64,000 nucleotides of DNA. Source: Ectocarpus siliculosus. Its lineage: Eukaryota > Sar > Phaeophyceae > Ectocarpales > Ectocarpaceae. Numbering within the stretch: position 1 is the first letter of the stretch; each line of letters opens with the position of its first letter. The translations under genes were made by a program, and so were the position numbers. Positions 54,641-64,000 of this stretch are shown piece after piece. The stretch lies in NCBI GenBank assembly GCA_000310025.1, contig FN649741.1, forward strand, positions 1,823,384 through 1,887,383, written 5' to 3'. The notes beneath the pieces were generated by a model, which was not told where the DNA came from, did no database searches, and saw only the letters and a program-made list of their open reading frames with translations.

Positions 54641-55342
54641 ACAGCCGGATTCCTTACCCGAAAAACATCACTTTCTAGGATGGGCAGAAATCCGACTTCT
54701 TATACAGCCGGATTCTTCACTTTTTCGGGTCCACAGAATCCGGGTTCAGTATTTTGGGTTGCCTACGCCCAGAAAGTTAGGCAAGGGTTAAGGCAAGTAG
54801 GAAGACATCAGATTCACTACTTACTGTCGATTCCCAGGACATACAAACACATGCATTGGCAAACTATGAGCTCCGCAGGTAAAACGTGACAGTTCCCGAT
54901 GCGACAACAATAGATTGAAGAACCGAAAAAGACGACAAATGGATTCTGATCTCAGCCTCGTGCCGTCACGCCGATAATCGGCAACGTTGTTTGCTCCACC
55001 GGTGGAGTAACCTCTTACTTGCTCTACCAGGCATATCTCCATCCACAGAGCTCCACTTGACCTCAAACCAATTGCATCGTGTAGCTATGGACTACAGCTT
55101 TCTGTAATGCTATTTTGAAGCTAAATCGGACCGGTGGCTGCAGAGATATGCTGAAAGGGGGAGGCTCCGCAGCATGTCAGGAAGCAGTAATCGTCTCCAA
55201 CCTCCGTCCAAACAGCTCCCATTGGCCTCAAACCTTTTTCATCGTTTCTGCACGGTCCATACCGTTCATGCCAAGCTATGGGACACTCCCATCTAATATG
55301 TTCCAGCAGATATGGCCAGCAGAGGGGGTTCCGCAGCATCTA

Positions 55343-55950
55343 GGGGGGGGGGCGGTGTACTCAAAGTCGTGCATGCCGTAGTCGTTTGACCATTGACCTC
55401 GCATCCCTACAAAGTCGGGACGGAGCACGCCGGGTTCTCACCGGACCAGGCTCTCACATCACCAAGCGCGAAGCGCCGTGAGGTATTCGGCGAGTCGCAT
55501 GAAGGGTGCGCTGCATCCTGCTAAGGGTGTTCGGCATCTTGTGCTTACTTCCTTGCGTACGGATGACAGCTGCGTATGACTTAATTTATTTTCTGGTGCT
55601 TTCACTTCCAGAGACAGTTATGAGCACTGTGTAACTGCCTCGAGGGTGCTTGACCATTTCAACACAACGTGGTGCGATGATCCCCCTTGCACGGAGTGAA
55701 GGTTCTCGACCCCGCACAACATGATCTACTCGACCACCATTATGGTTACCGCCAAAAGAAAAACCAGAGGTAAGAAAATCCGGTAACCTGGTTGCCGAGC
55801 TCACGAAGTGAATTGGCTTTTTTTACAACATCGTTACCAAGCGACGAAACCCAACCCCGATGGCAAACACCGAGGGGGGGGCTTGTTTTACAACGTCGTT
55901 GCCAAGCGACGAAAACCCAACCCCGATGGCAAACACCGGGGGGCGGGGGC
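55343..55950 (-). repeat. C/G-tract-ended repeat, copy R6
   Basis: Reverse copy with two 67-bp units, inserted in the left palindrome arm. It is flanked by GCATCTAG at 55,336-55,343 and 55,949-55,956, an 8-bp (or slightly longer) target duplication. Confidence 0.9.
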
Positions 55951-56394
55951 ATCTAGGGGAGGGTAAATGTCAATCTTCCCGGTATACCTCCCGTCACATA
56001 GCTGAACCACGCCTACCTCTGCCCGCACCGTGTTGGCGCGGCTCTCACCTATCATTGAAGCCATCGCACACCCCGATCGGACGAGTTGGTGCCGAGAAAC
56101 GCCCACCCACGGGGGCTCAATGGCTTATCGGTCCGGTGGAGCAGATCAGCTTGTCTGCTCCACCAGGCCAAACTCTATCTACAGGGCGCTGTTTGTCTTA
56201 CGAAGGCTGTCATTGCGTTGGCACGGCTCATAGCTATCATACAAGCCATCGGGCACTCCAATCGAACCGGTGGATGCAGAGAAACACCCACCCACGGGGG
56301 CTCAGTGGCTCAAGGGCCTGCTGCGCCACCAGGCCAAACTCTATCTACAGGGCGCTGATTGTCTTTCGAAGGCCTATGGCAGGATAGGGGCACC

Positions 56395-56640
56395 CCCTGG
56401 ATACGGGTAAATTTTCTCAAACTGGCACTCCCCCGGGCCAACGCCACCATAACGGGCACCCACCCCCCGACTAACGGGTACCCCCCCCCGTAACGCCCCC
56501 CCCTGATGGTATGGGGCACTCCCCCTCAACCTCAACGAACGGCACTCCCCGTCAACAACGGGCACCCCACCTCCATGGTGGGCACTCTTCTTTGCTTACG
56601 GGCGCCTCTTGGCGCCGTGTTCGGACGGCGCAGTTGTCTA
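56395..56640 (+). repeat. C-rich degenerate tandem repeat
   Basis: Variants of AACGGGCACCCCCCC / GGCACTCCCCCTCAAC, each 20-40 bp, with several long C-runs. Lies between the left tandem units and the TATTCCCT minisatellite. Confidence 0.6.
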
Positions 56641-56659
56641 AGGAATGATGTAGGTCCGC

Positions 56660-57305
56660 TGTATTTCCGGGACAGATACACCGTATTCCCTGATCACATA
56701 CACTGTTTTGTTGATCAGATACGCTAAACACTGTATTCCCTGAGCAGATTAGCTTTATTCCCTCGTTAGATACACCGTATTCCCTCTCTCGTTCATCCGT
56801 ATTACTTTACCAACTACACTGTTTGCCTTGGTCAAGATCGCTGAATTCCCTTATCCGATACACCGTATTGCTTGTACTTTTCACTGTATTCCCTGAGCAG
56901 ATTCAATGTATTCCCTCGTCAGACGCACCGTATTCCCTCGTTCGCTTCACTGTATTCCTTCATCTAATACACTGTACTCCGTGGTCAAGATCACTGTATC
57001 CCTTCTTCAGATACAACACATTCCCTGGTTCGTTTCACTGTATTCCTTCATCAGATTCACTGTATTCCCTCATCCGATATGCTGTGCTCCGTGGAATGCA
57101 GTGAATCTGACAAGGGAATACAGTGTATCTGATGAGGGAGTACAGCGAATCTGCTCAGGGACTACAGAGTATCTGACAAGGGAATACAGAGTATCGGGTC
57201 AGCGAAGGCAGCGTGTCTGACCAGGGAATACAGTGTACCTGACGAGGGAATACAGCATATCTCATCAGGGAGTGCAGTGAATCGGACGAGAGGGTGCAGT
57301 GAATC
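56660..57305. repeat. Strand-switching TATTCCCT minisatellite
   Basis: Units of about 22-26 bp with consensus GATACACTGTATTCCCTCGTCA run in plus orientation up to about 57,075. From about 57,095 they run as the reverse complement (CTGAC..AGGGAATACAGTG) to 57,305. The switch lies near CTGTGCTCCGTGGAATGCAG, the axis of the large palindrome. Confidence 0.85.
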
Positions 57306-57869
57306 TGACGAGAGCATGGCTCAAAACCACGTATCTACTCCACCGACCTTTGAGCCATGAGTCCCTGTGGGTGGGCGTTTCTCACTACACACTGATTCAA
57401 TCGGGGTGCGCGATGTCTTGTAAGACAATGCAAGTTCTATTAGGACAAACGATGTCATGCGGATGGAGTTTGGCCTGGTGGAGCAGCTAAGCTCCACCGG
57501 CCTTGAGCCGCTTAGCCCCCGTGGGTGGGCGTTTCTCTGAATCCACTGGTCCGATCGGCGTGCCTGGTGACCTGTATGATAGCTGTGGGATGTGCCAACA
57601 CAACGAAAGTCGTCGTAGAGCAAACAGCACCCTTTACATAGAGTTTGGCCTGGTGGAGCAGTTTAGCTCATGTGCTCCACCGGCCGTTGAGTTACTGAGC
57701 CCCCGCGGGTGGGCTTTTCTCTGCACCTACTGGTCCGATTGGGGCGGATGATGGCTTGAATGATAGCTGTGAGCCGTGCCAACACCGTGCGGGCAGAGGT
57801 TGGCGTGGTTCCGCTATGCGGCGGGAGATATACCGGGACACTTGACATTTAACTTCCCGCCCTAGATTC

Positions 57870-58428
57870 TCCCCCCTCCGGTGTTTGCCATCGGGGTTGG
57901 GTTTTCGTCGCTTGGCAGCGATGTTGTAAAACGAGCCGATCACTTCGTGAGCTCGGCAACCCGCTTGGTTACCGCTTTTTATTGTTTTTGCCTTGTTTTT
58001 TTTTGCGGTAACCATAATGGTGGTCGAGTAGCTTATGTTGTGCGGGGTCGAGAACCTTCACTCTGCGCAAAGGGGATCATCGCACCACGTTGTGTTTGAT
58101 TGGTCAAGCACCCTCGAGGCAGCTACAAAGAGCTTACAACTGTCTCTGAAGTGAAAGCACCAGCAAAGCACCAGAAACCAAATTTGGTCACACGCAGCTG
58201 TTATCCGTACGCAAGGAAGTAAGCACCAGATGCCGAACACCCTTAGCAGGATGCAGCGTACCCTTCACGCGATTCACCGAATACCTCACGGCGCTTTGCG
58301 CTTGGTGATGTGAGAGCCTGGTCCGGTGAGAACCCGGCGTGCTCCGTCTCGGCTTTGTAGAGATGCAAGGTCAATGTTCTAACGACATGGCATGCACAAC
58401 TATGAGTACACCGCCTCCCCCTCTAGAT
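57870..58428 (+). repeat. C/G-tract-ended repeat, copy R7
   Basis: Plus copy with a single 67-bp unit in the right palindrome arm. Its flanks CTAGATTC and CTAGATGC correspond to the complement of the R6 target duplication, so it sits at the mirrored site. Confidence 0.85.
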
Positions 58429-58805
58429 GCTGCGGAACCCCCTCTGCTGACCATATCTCTGCGGGAACATATTAGATGGGAGTGTCCCATAGCTTGGGAG
58501 AACGGTATGGACCGTGCGGATACGACGAAAAAGGTTTGAGGCCAATGGGAGCTGTTTGGACGGAGGTTGGAGACGATTACTGCTTCCTGACATGCTGCGG
58601 AGCCTCCCCCTTTCAGCATGTCTTTTCAGCCACCGGTCTTAGCTTCCAAGTAGCATTGCAGGAAGCTGTAGTCCATAGCTACAGGATGCCATTGGTTTGA
58701 GGTCGAGTAGAGCTCTGTGGATGAAGATCTGCCTGGTAGAGCAAGTAAGAGGCTGCCTGGTGGAGCCAGTAAGAGGTTACTCCACCGGTGGAGCAAGTAG
58801 CATTG

Positions 58806-59334
58806 CCAAAATACGGCAAATATCATTCAGGGAAATATTTCGCTCCTTTTCTCTGTTGGTCTACTTCCAGAAGCACATGGACGAATCCCACCCCGTTTAT
58901 TGCAGCAGATCCGCCGGGATTAAAGGAAAGTTCGCGTTCTTTCGATCTTGATGAAAATTGATGTACGGTGAGATAGTGACCAGAAACAGGGTTTCTGGGA
59001 AGGAATTTCATTAGCCCGTTATCCCTATGACACCGTTTGGACGTCAATGGTTCAGTTGCAGGGAAGATGGTAATGCTGCACCAGCAGAACGTTGTGGCTG
59101 CTTGTTTTGCGGCCACAACGCCATTTTCCGTTTTAAAATTTACCAATTCGTCGAGGAGTAGATAGCTTTCCCGCGAACTCAGGTTTGGCTAACCACTGGC
59201 CTACTAATGTAACCATGCATACTAAAACTAGTATATTTGGGCCGAAACCCCCTAAGAAGTGCATAAACACTCTCCGTGGTAGGTCCGCATGGATGGTTTT
59301 GTGTATATCTGCGTAGATTTCTTTACACACCATG
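58806..59334. other. No supported gene
   Basis: Spacer between the palindrome and the GCCCATGGGC minisatellite. No coding region, RNA gene or repeat recognised. Confidence 0.4.
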
Positions 59335-59985
59335 GCCGGCCTACGGACAGCCCTTGCGGGGCATGTGCGTGGGTGCCCATGACGCTAGCCAGACCGTGGG
59401 CAGCCCATCATCATATACATTTTATTTGCCCATGATCGCCGGTTGCTTCAGTGCGCGAGTGACCGTCATGGGTTGTCCGTGGGCTGTCAATGGGCAGTGC
59501 CCAATACGGGGCACTGCGCACTGCCCGTGGGTTGCGAAGGTGCCAATGGGTGCCCATAGACAGCCCATGGGTAAGCCCATGATGGGCAGTTGCGTATGTG
59601 CCCACTATGGGCTGCCCATGGGCTGCCCACGATAGGCACGTGCCCACCATGATGGGCAGTCGCGTGAGTGCCCATCATGGGCTGCCCATGGGTCGCCCAC
59701 CATGGGCACGTCCCCATGGGCCGCCCATGGGCAGCCCATGATGGGCAGTTGTATGAGTGCCCACGGTGGGCTGCCCATGGGCTGCCCACCATGCCATTGG
59801 CAGCCCATGCTCATCCATTGCGTTAATACTACCCCTAAGCCCATGATGGGCATTTCATGGGCCGCCCATGGGCAGCCCATGGGCGGGCCCATGGGTCACC
59901 CATGGGTAGCGCATTGGCAACCCATAGGCGGCCCATGAAGTGCCCATGGGTGACCCATAGGTGCCCCAGGGGCCGCCCATGGGGT
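59335..59985. repeat. GCCCATGGGC self-complementary minisatellite
   Basis: Dozens of CCCATGGGCNGCCCATGATGGGCA-like words, many containing the perfect palindrome GCCCATGGGC. Both strands read the same motif, giving spurious MGxPWAAHG frames each way. Unit length varies about 12-48 bp. Confidence 0.9.
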
Positions 59986-61615
59986 CATTTGGGAAAACTG
60001 TCAGTAGTGTGTGAGATTGTGATAACCGGGAGTCATTCGTCTACTACCCTGTATCTTCGTTGGTTTGTAGGAGTTCAAAACCATTCAAGAGATTACGTTC
60101 ATGGTTCACTACATGCTGCTGTTTCCCAACCAATACACGATCATAGTGCATGTATACTAACTAGTGTGTTGTGTACTTCTATCGGTGCATGCCTTGTTCT
60201 TGGTTGTTCGTTGTTCTACGCTGCGGAGCTATACTGCTGCTGGGGTGTCGTTACATCACAACCATCGTATGCATATTTTTCTACTCTTCCAGCGGTCGTC
60301 TGTTGACAATCTCTCTACCCAAGTTGTGTCCGGTAGGCCATAACAGCCGAAATCAAACCACAGCACTATTATTACCCTGGTGCCCATGAATAGATTTATC
60401 GATCATAATATGCCGGCCCTGGGTGCTGCGCTACGATCTTCCATGACTTGCCGCGGTTCTGGAAGGCATATTCCTCCACACGCGCGGTATTGTTATCCGT
60501 GCCTTTGGATTTATCGTTTCCTATGTTGTGTAACCGTCGATATTCTGCCTAGCTGCCGATTATTTATTTACGCGTCATGTGCACCTTCACAACCACCCCA
60601 CGAAGTCATGGGCGCACTGCACAACAAAACCCTCATCGGGCTCGTCGAAGATCGTATAATTTGTCTGCTCTATGGGTGAGATCGGTGGAGTTCCGCTACT
60701 GCTTCTTTCTGTAGAGTTTAAGAAATCTCCTCTTCCCCCCACGTTGTCCATGGGTTCTGACCGGGGGAGGGGAGTCGTAGGTCGGAGGACCCAAATTTTC
60801 GTATTAAAAGGACAACGACCTAGGGAGCGTGGAATGTTCTCAGGTTGATGCACGTCGTAACTTCATTTTCGATACGTCTGATAGGTTCAACGTAATGTTC
60901 GATACGGGCGAAGTAAGTTGGATGTTCCCGCAATTCCGGGGATATAGTGCTTCTTGGATCAACGGGTAGACCTTAAAGGTCGGGCGCTATTTTTGGAAGA
61001 GGTATGCCGTTTGGGCTTCCCTAAAAAGAGTTGGTTGCAATATTATTTTTCTTTCTCTGACACGAATGAATGTCCTGTAGTAACAATGTTTTTAAGACTT
61101 CGTCGGATGGATCAAAGGAAACAAGGAGAATACATGAAGTCTTTCAACATTGGGATGTCTTGTGGTACAATTTGTGCACCGTCGTTGTCCTAGAATGTAG
61201 TTTGGCCGTCTGTTATTGTTCAATGTATCAGCCCTCTGTGGTCATGTTTTTCATGTTGGTGCACCACGTCACTTCAATTTCTGTACTATCAGGTGGTTTT
61301 CTAACGAAAATCGTATTGGTTTGTTGGAATTTGGCTATTTTCTCGTGAAACTGTTAATCGCGAGGTCGAGAGTTCAGATATTTACCATTCTCTGTTTCCT
61401 TTTTATGTCTGGTGACACACATGTGTGTTGATCCGGATGGGAAAGGGTATTCAACATTGTGTTGGAGAATCTTGAACACTACGCGACGCAAACGAACGAC
61501 ATTGACAAGCGATCACCAAGAGATGTGCAAAGCCAACAGAAAGACGGCCGTAAAGAACAGACAAAACAAAAACAAACAAGCATCGGCAACCCAAGATTGA
61601 CACACGGGAGGCACC
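59986..61615. other. No supported gene
   Basis: AT-richer than its surroundings, with scattered short frames lacking domain or splice support. Confidence 0.4.
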
Positions 61616-61619
61616 CGAG

Positions 61620-64000
61620 CACCGAGTTGTGACCGTCGTCGCCGCTCGTCGACGACACGGACCACATGAACACCACCAGCATGGAGGGTTGCTTCTTCAT
61701 CAGCCAACTCCTCAGCACCACCAGCATGGAGGACCATTCCTTCACCAGACAGGAGACCCACACCTTCCCCAGCCAGGAGGGCCCGCTCCGCACCAACCCA
61801 AGGTTTTCCCAGCGGGGGGAGCTCCCTCCACCGGTTTAATCAGTCATTAAGGGTTCCCCCGCCCGGGAGTTTTCGTTCAGTTTTCCCGGGGTCCGGGTTC
61901 CCCCCTAAACTTGGGGGGGGGGGGGGGGGCATTGGCCATCACCACCAACAGCAACCATCATCCTCACGTTGTGGCAAGGATCAAGAAGCGCATCGTCCAC
62001 GGCACGAGAGACGGTGGAGGCAACTACGCAAGTTTCCGGCGCCCTCAAAAGAGGTGGTCAAACCAGGGGCTCTTGGTCCTGTGGATGACACGGCAACACC
62101 GAGAGGCGCACTTCACGGTACGTACTTCGCTGCTGTGGGGGGGGGACTCTCAGAGACCTCTACCGTCGGAGACCAAGACCTGAGGAAAGGTCCGGGGAAG
62201 GACAGGAGACCCAACGAGCATCCAAACCTCGCCATCTAGACCACAAGCACCGCCGAAGCATTCAGCGACAGGGAGGACACATCTTCTTTGTGGGAGCAGT
62301 GACAACAGGAAGCAGTTGTGGGAGGAAATTTCAGGAGGATGCGCTGAGGCCGAACGCTGCGGAAGACGCCATCAAGCGTTATTTCATGGACTCCAAGGCT
62401 TGTTTGTAATCTGCAGTCACAAGCACGGGCTGTGGGGAATGTAGGACAAGAAGAAGATGGGAGCAGCCGTGGAACTCACTACCACTGAGATGGACCAACT
62501 CCTACAAGAGTCGGCGGAGGAGGCGACCACGGAGGAGTGAGCCCTGGGAGTGATTCTCCTGGGGGACACACGTGATGCTTATCACACCCTGGAGCTCAGT
62601 GACACACAGAATGAGGCGACATCGTCATTGCAGTTTCCACCAGTACGACTGTTCCACCACCAGGGCATCACAAGAGGCATGGGCACATCTCTGGAATATG
62701 CGAACGCCGTAGTCACACCGTGCACCTTCTGAATGACTCTGGGCCGGGGGGGCAACTAGGCGTCCGCTGCGTTTAGCTAAGGAGCGGAGAGGAGAAAGTA
62801 TTGAGAAAGGGACATCGTTTCCGCGGAGGGCGCAGGTCCTGGCTCAAGAGAGTCTGGCCGACGCCACATCGTAAGAAGAGTACCACTTCTGCGATGGATG
62901 GAACGTCTGCGAGGGAGTCTTCATCTTTGGCGGCATGGATGGAGCCTACGAGAGGGAAGCCTTCATCTTGGCACGACAAGGACGCGGAGGAGGAGGAGGA
63001 AAATGCTTGACCGCCGACTTTGTACGCTGCGGAGAAAGTTCTGCACTTGGGGGCTACGGCATGGGAAGACGAGGGGACTCTACAAGGCCGATCTTCGTCA
63101 ACCCAGAGACCTAGGTGCTCGGCAGTGTTAGTGTTGAGATAGATGCACGTGTCATCGGCCCAGTGCCGCATTCCGAAACAGGGTCCTCTCGACACCGCTC
63201 CTTGATCTTGAAGGCGGTGCCAAGCTGACTATCGCCAAGGGTATTCAATGGTAGAGCTTAGGTCAAGATCAATTGCTCCTGAAGTCATCACGGAGACAGC
63301 ACAAGACCCCACGGCGGTGGAGGTGAATTGTAACGAAGTGGAGCCGGACCTAGAACATCGACAGGAAAGCAAAGATCCAAAATTGATGTGAGCTCAGCAA
63401 AGACGGGACAGATTGCGGAGACACGAGAACGAAGGACCCCGAAGGTAACCGGGATTAACCAGGAGCGGAGAGTGGGGCTATCGCCACACGGCGAGATCGT
63501 TATTCCGAAACTTCAGCGCCATCGCGTCGATCGTAGGCGGACATGGTGTGAACCAAGGAGCTTAGCTCTAACAACTCCCGCGCGCGGAGACTGTCGTGGG
63601 CAATGGAACAAGCCACAGCTTTAGGAGAAATTGGCGAGAGACTCACGATCCATACCATTCTCGTGTTACCCGACGGTCACCAACCGTACACGCCCCACAC
63701 GGATGCCAGCAACGTAGCAACAGGATCAGTTCCCACGCGGGAGGTGGAACGGGAGGCACCCAGGGGATATGCCAGGGCTGCAGAGAAACTGTCGTCCCAG
63801 GACAGGGAAGTTGTTCAAGTGTTGCACGCGGTTAAGCTCAAGAACTACCGGCAACACCGGCAGTTCACACTCGTCGTGGACCGCGTGGCGTGGAAATTCT
63901 CACCGAACACGCATCGATGGGCTTTGAAGATGGTGGCGAGCGACATGGCCCTCAACTGGCGGAAGGGCACGGACCACATCGCTCCAGACGCTCTCTCACG
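61620..64000 (+). mobile_element. Ty3-like LTR retroelement debris (runs off the window)
   Basis: The last 280 bases encode a stretch typical of the end of a Ty3/gypsy RNase H region (HRWALKMVASDMALNWRKGT followed by DHIAPDALSR). A reverse-transcriptase-like piece (DTRDAYHTL) lies near 62,560-62,600, and His/Gln/Pro-rich sequence precedes it from 61,620. The element is broken in many places and seems rearranged, and no LTR is visible inside the window. Treated as an old fossil; it continues to the right. Confidence 0.65.

Larger units (their letters stand above)
54980..58805. mobile_element. 3.8-kb foldback palindrome with inverted tandem arrays
   Basis: Outer arms of about 960 bp (54,980-55,960 and 57,860-58,800) are reverse complements, each with CTCCACCGGTGGAG at its outer end and an R repeat inside. 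Further in, tandem units of about 170-190 bp (CCACCCACGGGGGCTCA.. GGCCAAACTCTATCTACAGG) run in opposite orientation on each side, at least two on the left (56,030-56,380) and about three on the right (57,310-57,800). Each unit holds its own small palindrome around CTGCTCCACC. The centre holds C-rich and TATTCCCT minisatellites. The architecture is that of Drosophila FB-type foldback elements; sequence homology to them is not claimed. No transposase. Confidence 0.75.

Noticed and set aside
59411-59892. Long frames reading MGxPMGCPWAAHG on both strands
   Set aside because: They come from the self-complementary GCCCATGGGC minisatellite, not from a gene.
1-64000. CRISPR arrays, bacterial operons, rRNA genes
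   Set aside because: None seen. Tandem repeats here lack regular unique spacers, and the host genes are spliced nuclear genes.

Overview
This window is nuclear DNA of a eukaryote, most likely a photosynthetic stramenopile and perhaps a brown alga. The evidence is long GT-AG introns, dense and varied transposon debris, CAG/CTG-rich DNA, and a gene whose first exon encodes a signal peptide followed by a CSAF motif. That motif resembles the ASAFAP motif of secondary red-type plastids. The organism assignment is inference. One 100-N scaffold gap lies at 22,958-23,057.

The host content is a tandem pair of plus-strand genes for a plastid Rieske non-heme iron oxygenase of the PAO/TIC55/PTC52 family. 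Copy A (904-10,385) shows 13 exons, and its first exons lie off the left edge or are lost. Copy B (19,810-46,659) can be read as 16 exons that join in frame to 564 codons. It carries a plastid presequence, Rieske cluster, mononuclear-iron motif and C-terminal CxxC. Intron 1 of copy B is about 15.6 kb and holds a multi-exon piggyBac transposon, a 1.7 kb long inverted repeat and unidentified minus-strand coding-like fragments. Exon phases match throughout the two copies. They differ by one extra intron in copy B, which creates a 31-nt microexon, by one GC donor in copy A, and by very uneven divergence: the Rieske exons are nearly identical and later exons are not.

Between the genes (10.4-19.8 kb) lie a cluster of direct and inverted repeats, a TA-flanked MITE and weak coding fragments. 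After copy B (46.7-64 kb) the sequence is almost all repeats: members of a C/G-tract-ended repeat family (seven copies in the window), a GGAGCGG hairpin family, an unidentified minus-strand ORF cluster, a degraded gag-only LTR element, a 3.8 kb foldback palindrome built of inverted tandem arrays around a strand-switching minisatellite, a GCCCATGGGC minisatellite, and Ty3-like retroelement debris at the right edge.

All calls are by eye. Exon borders of the two oxygenase genes are supported by reading-frame continuity and paralogue comparison. Repeat borders are approximate unless a perfect terminal match is quoted.
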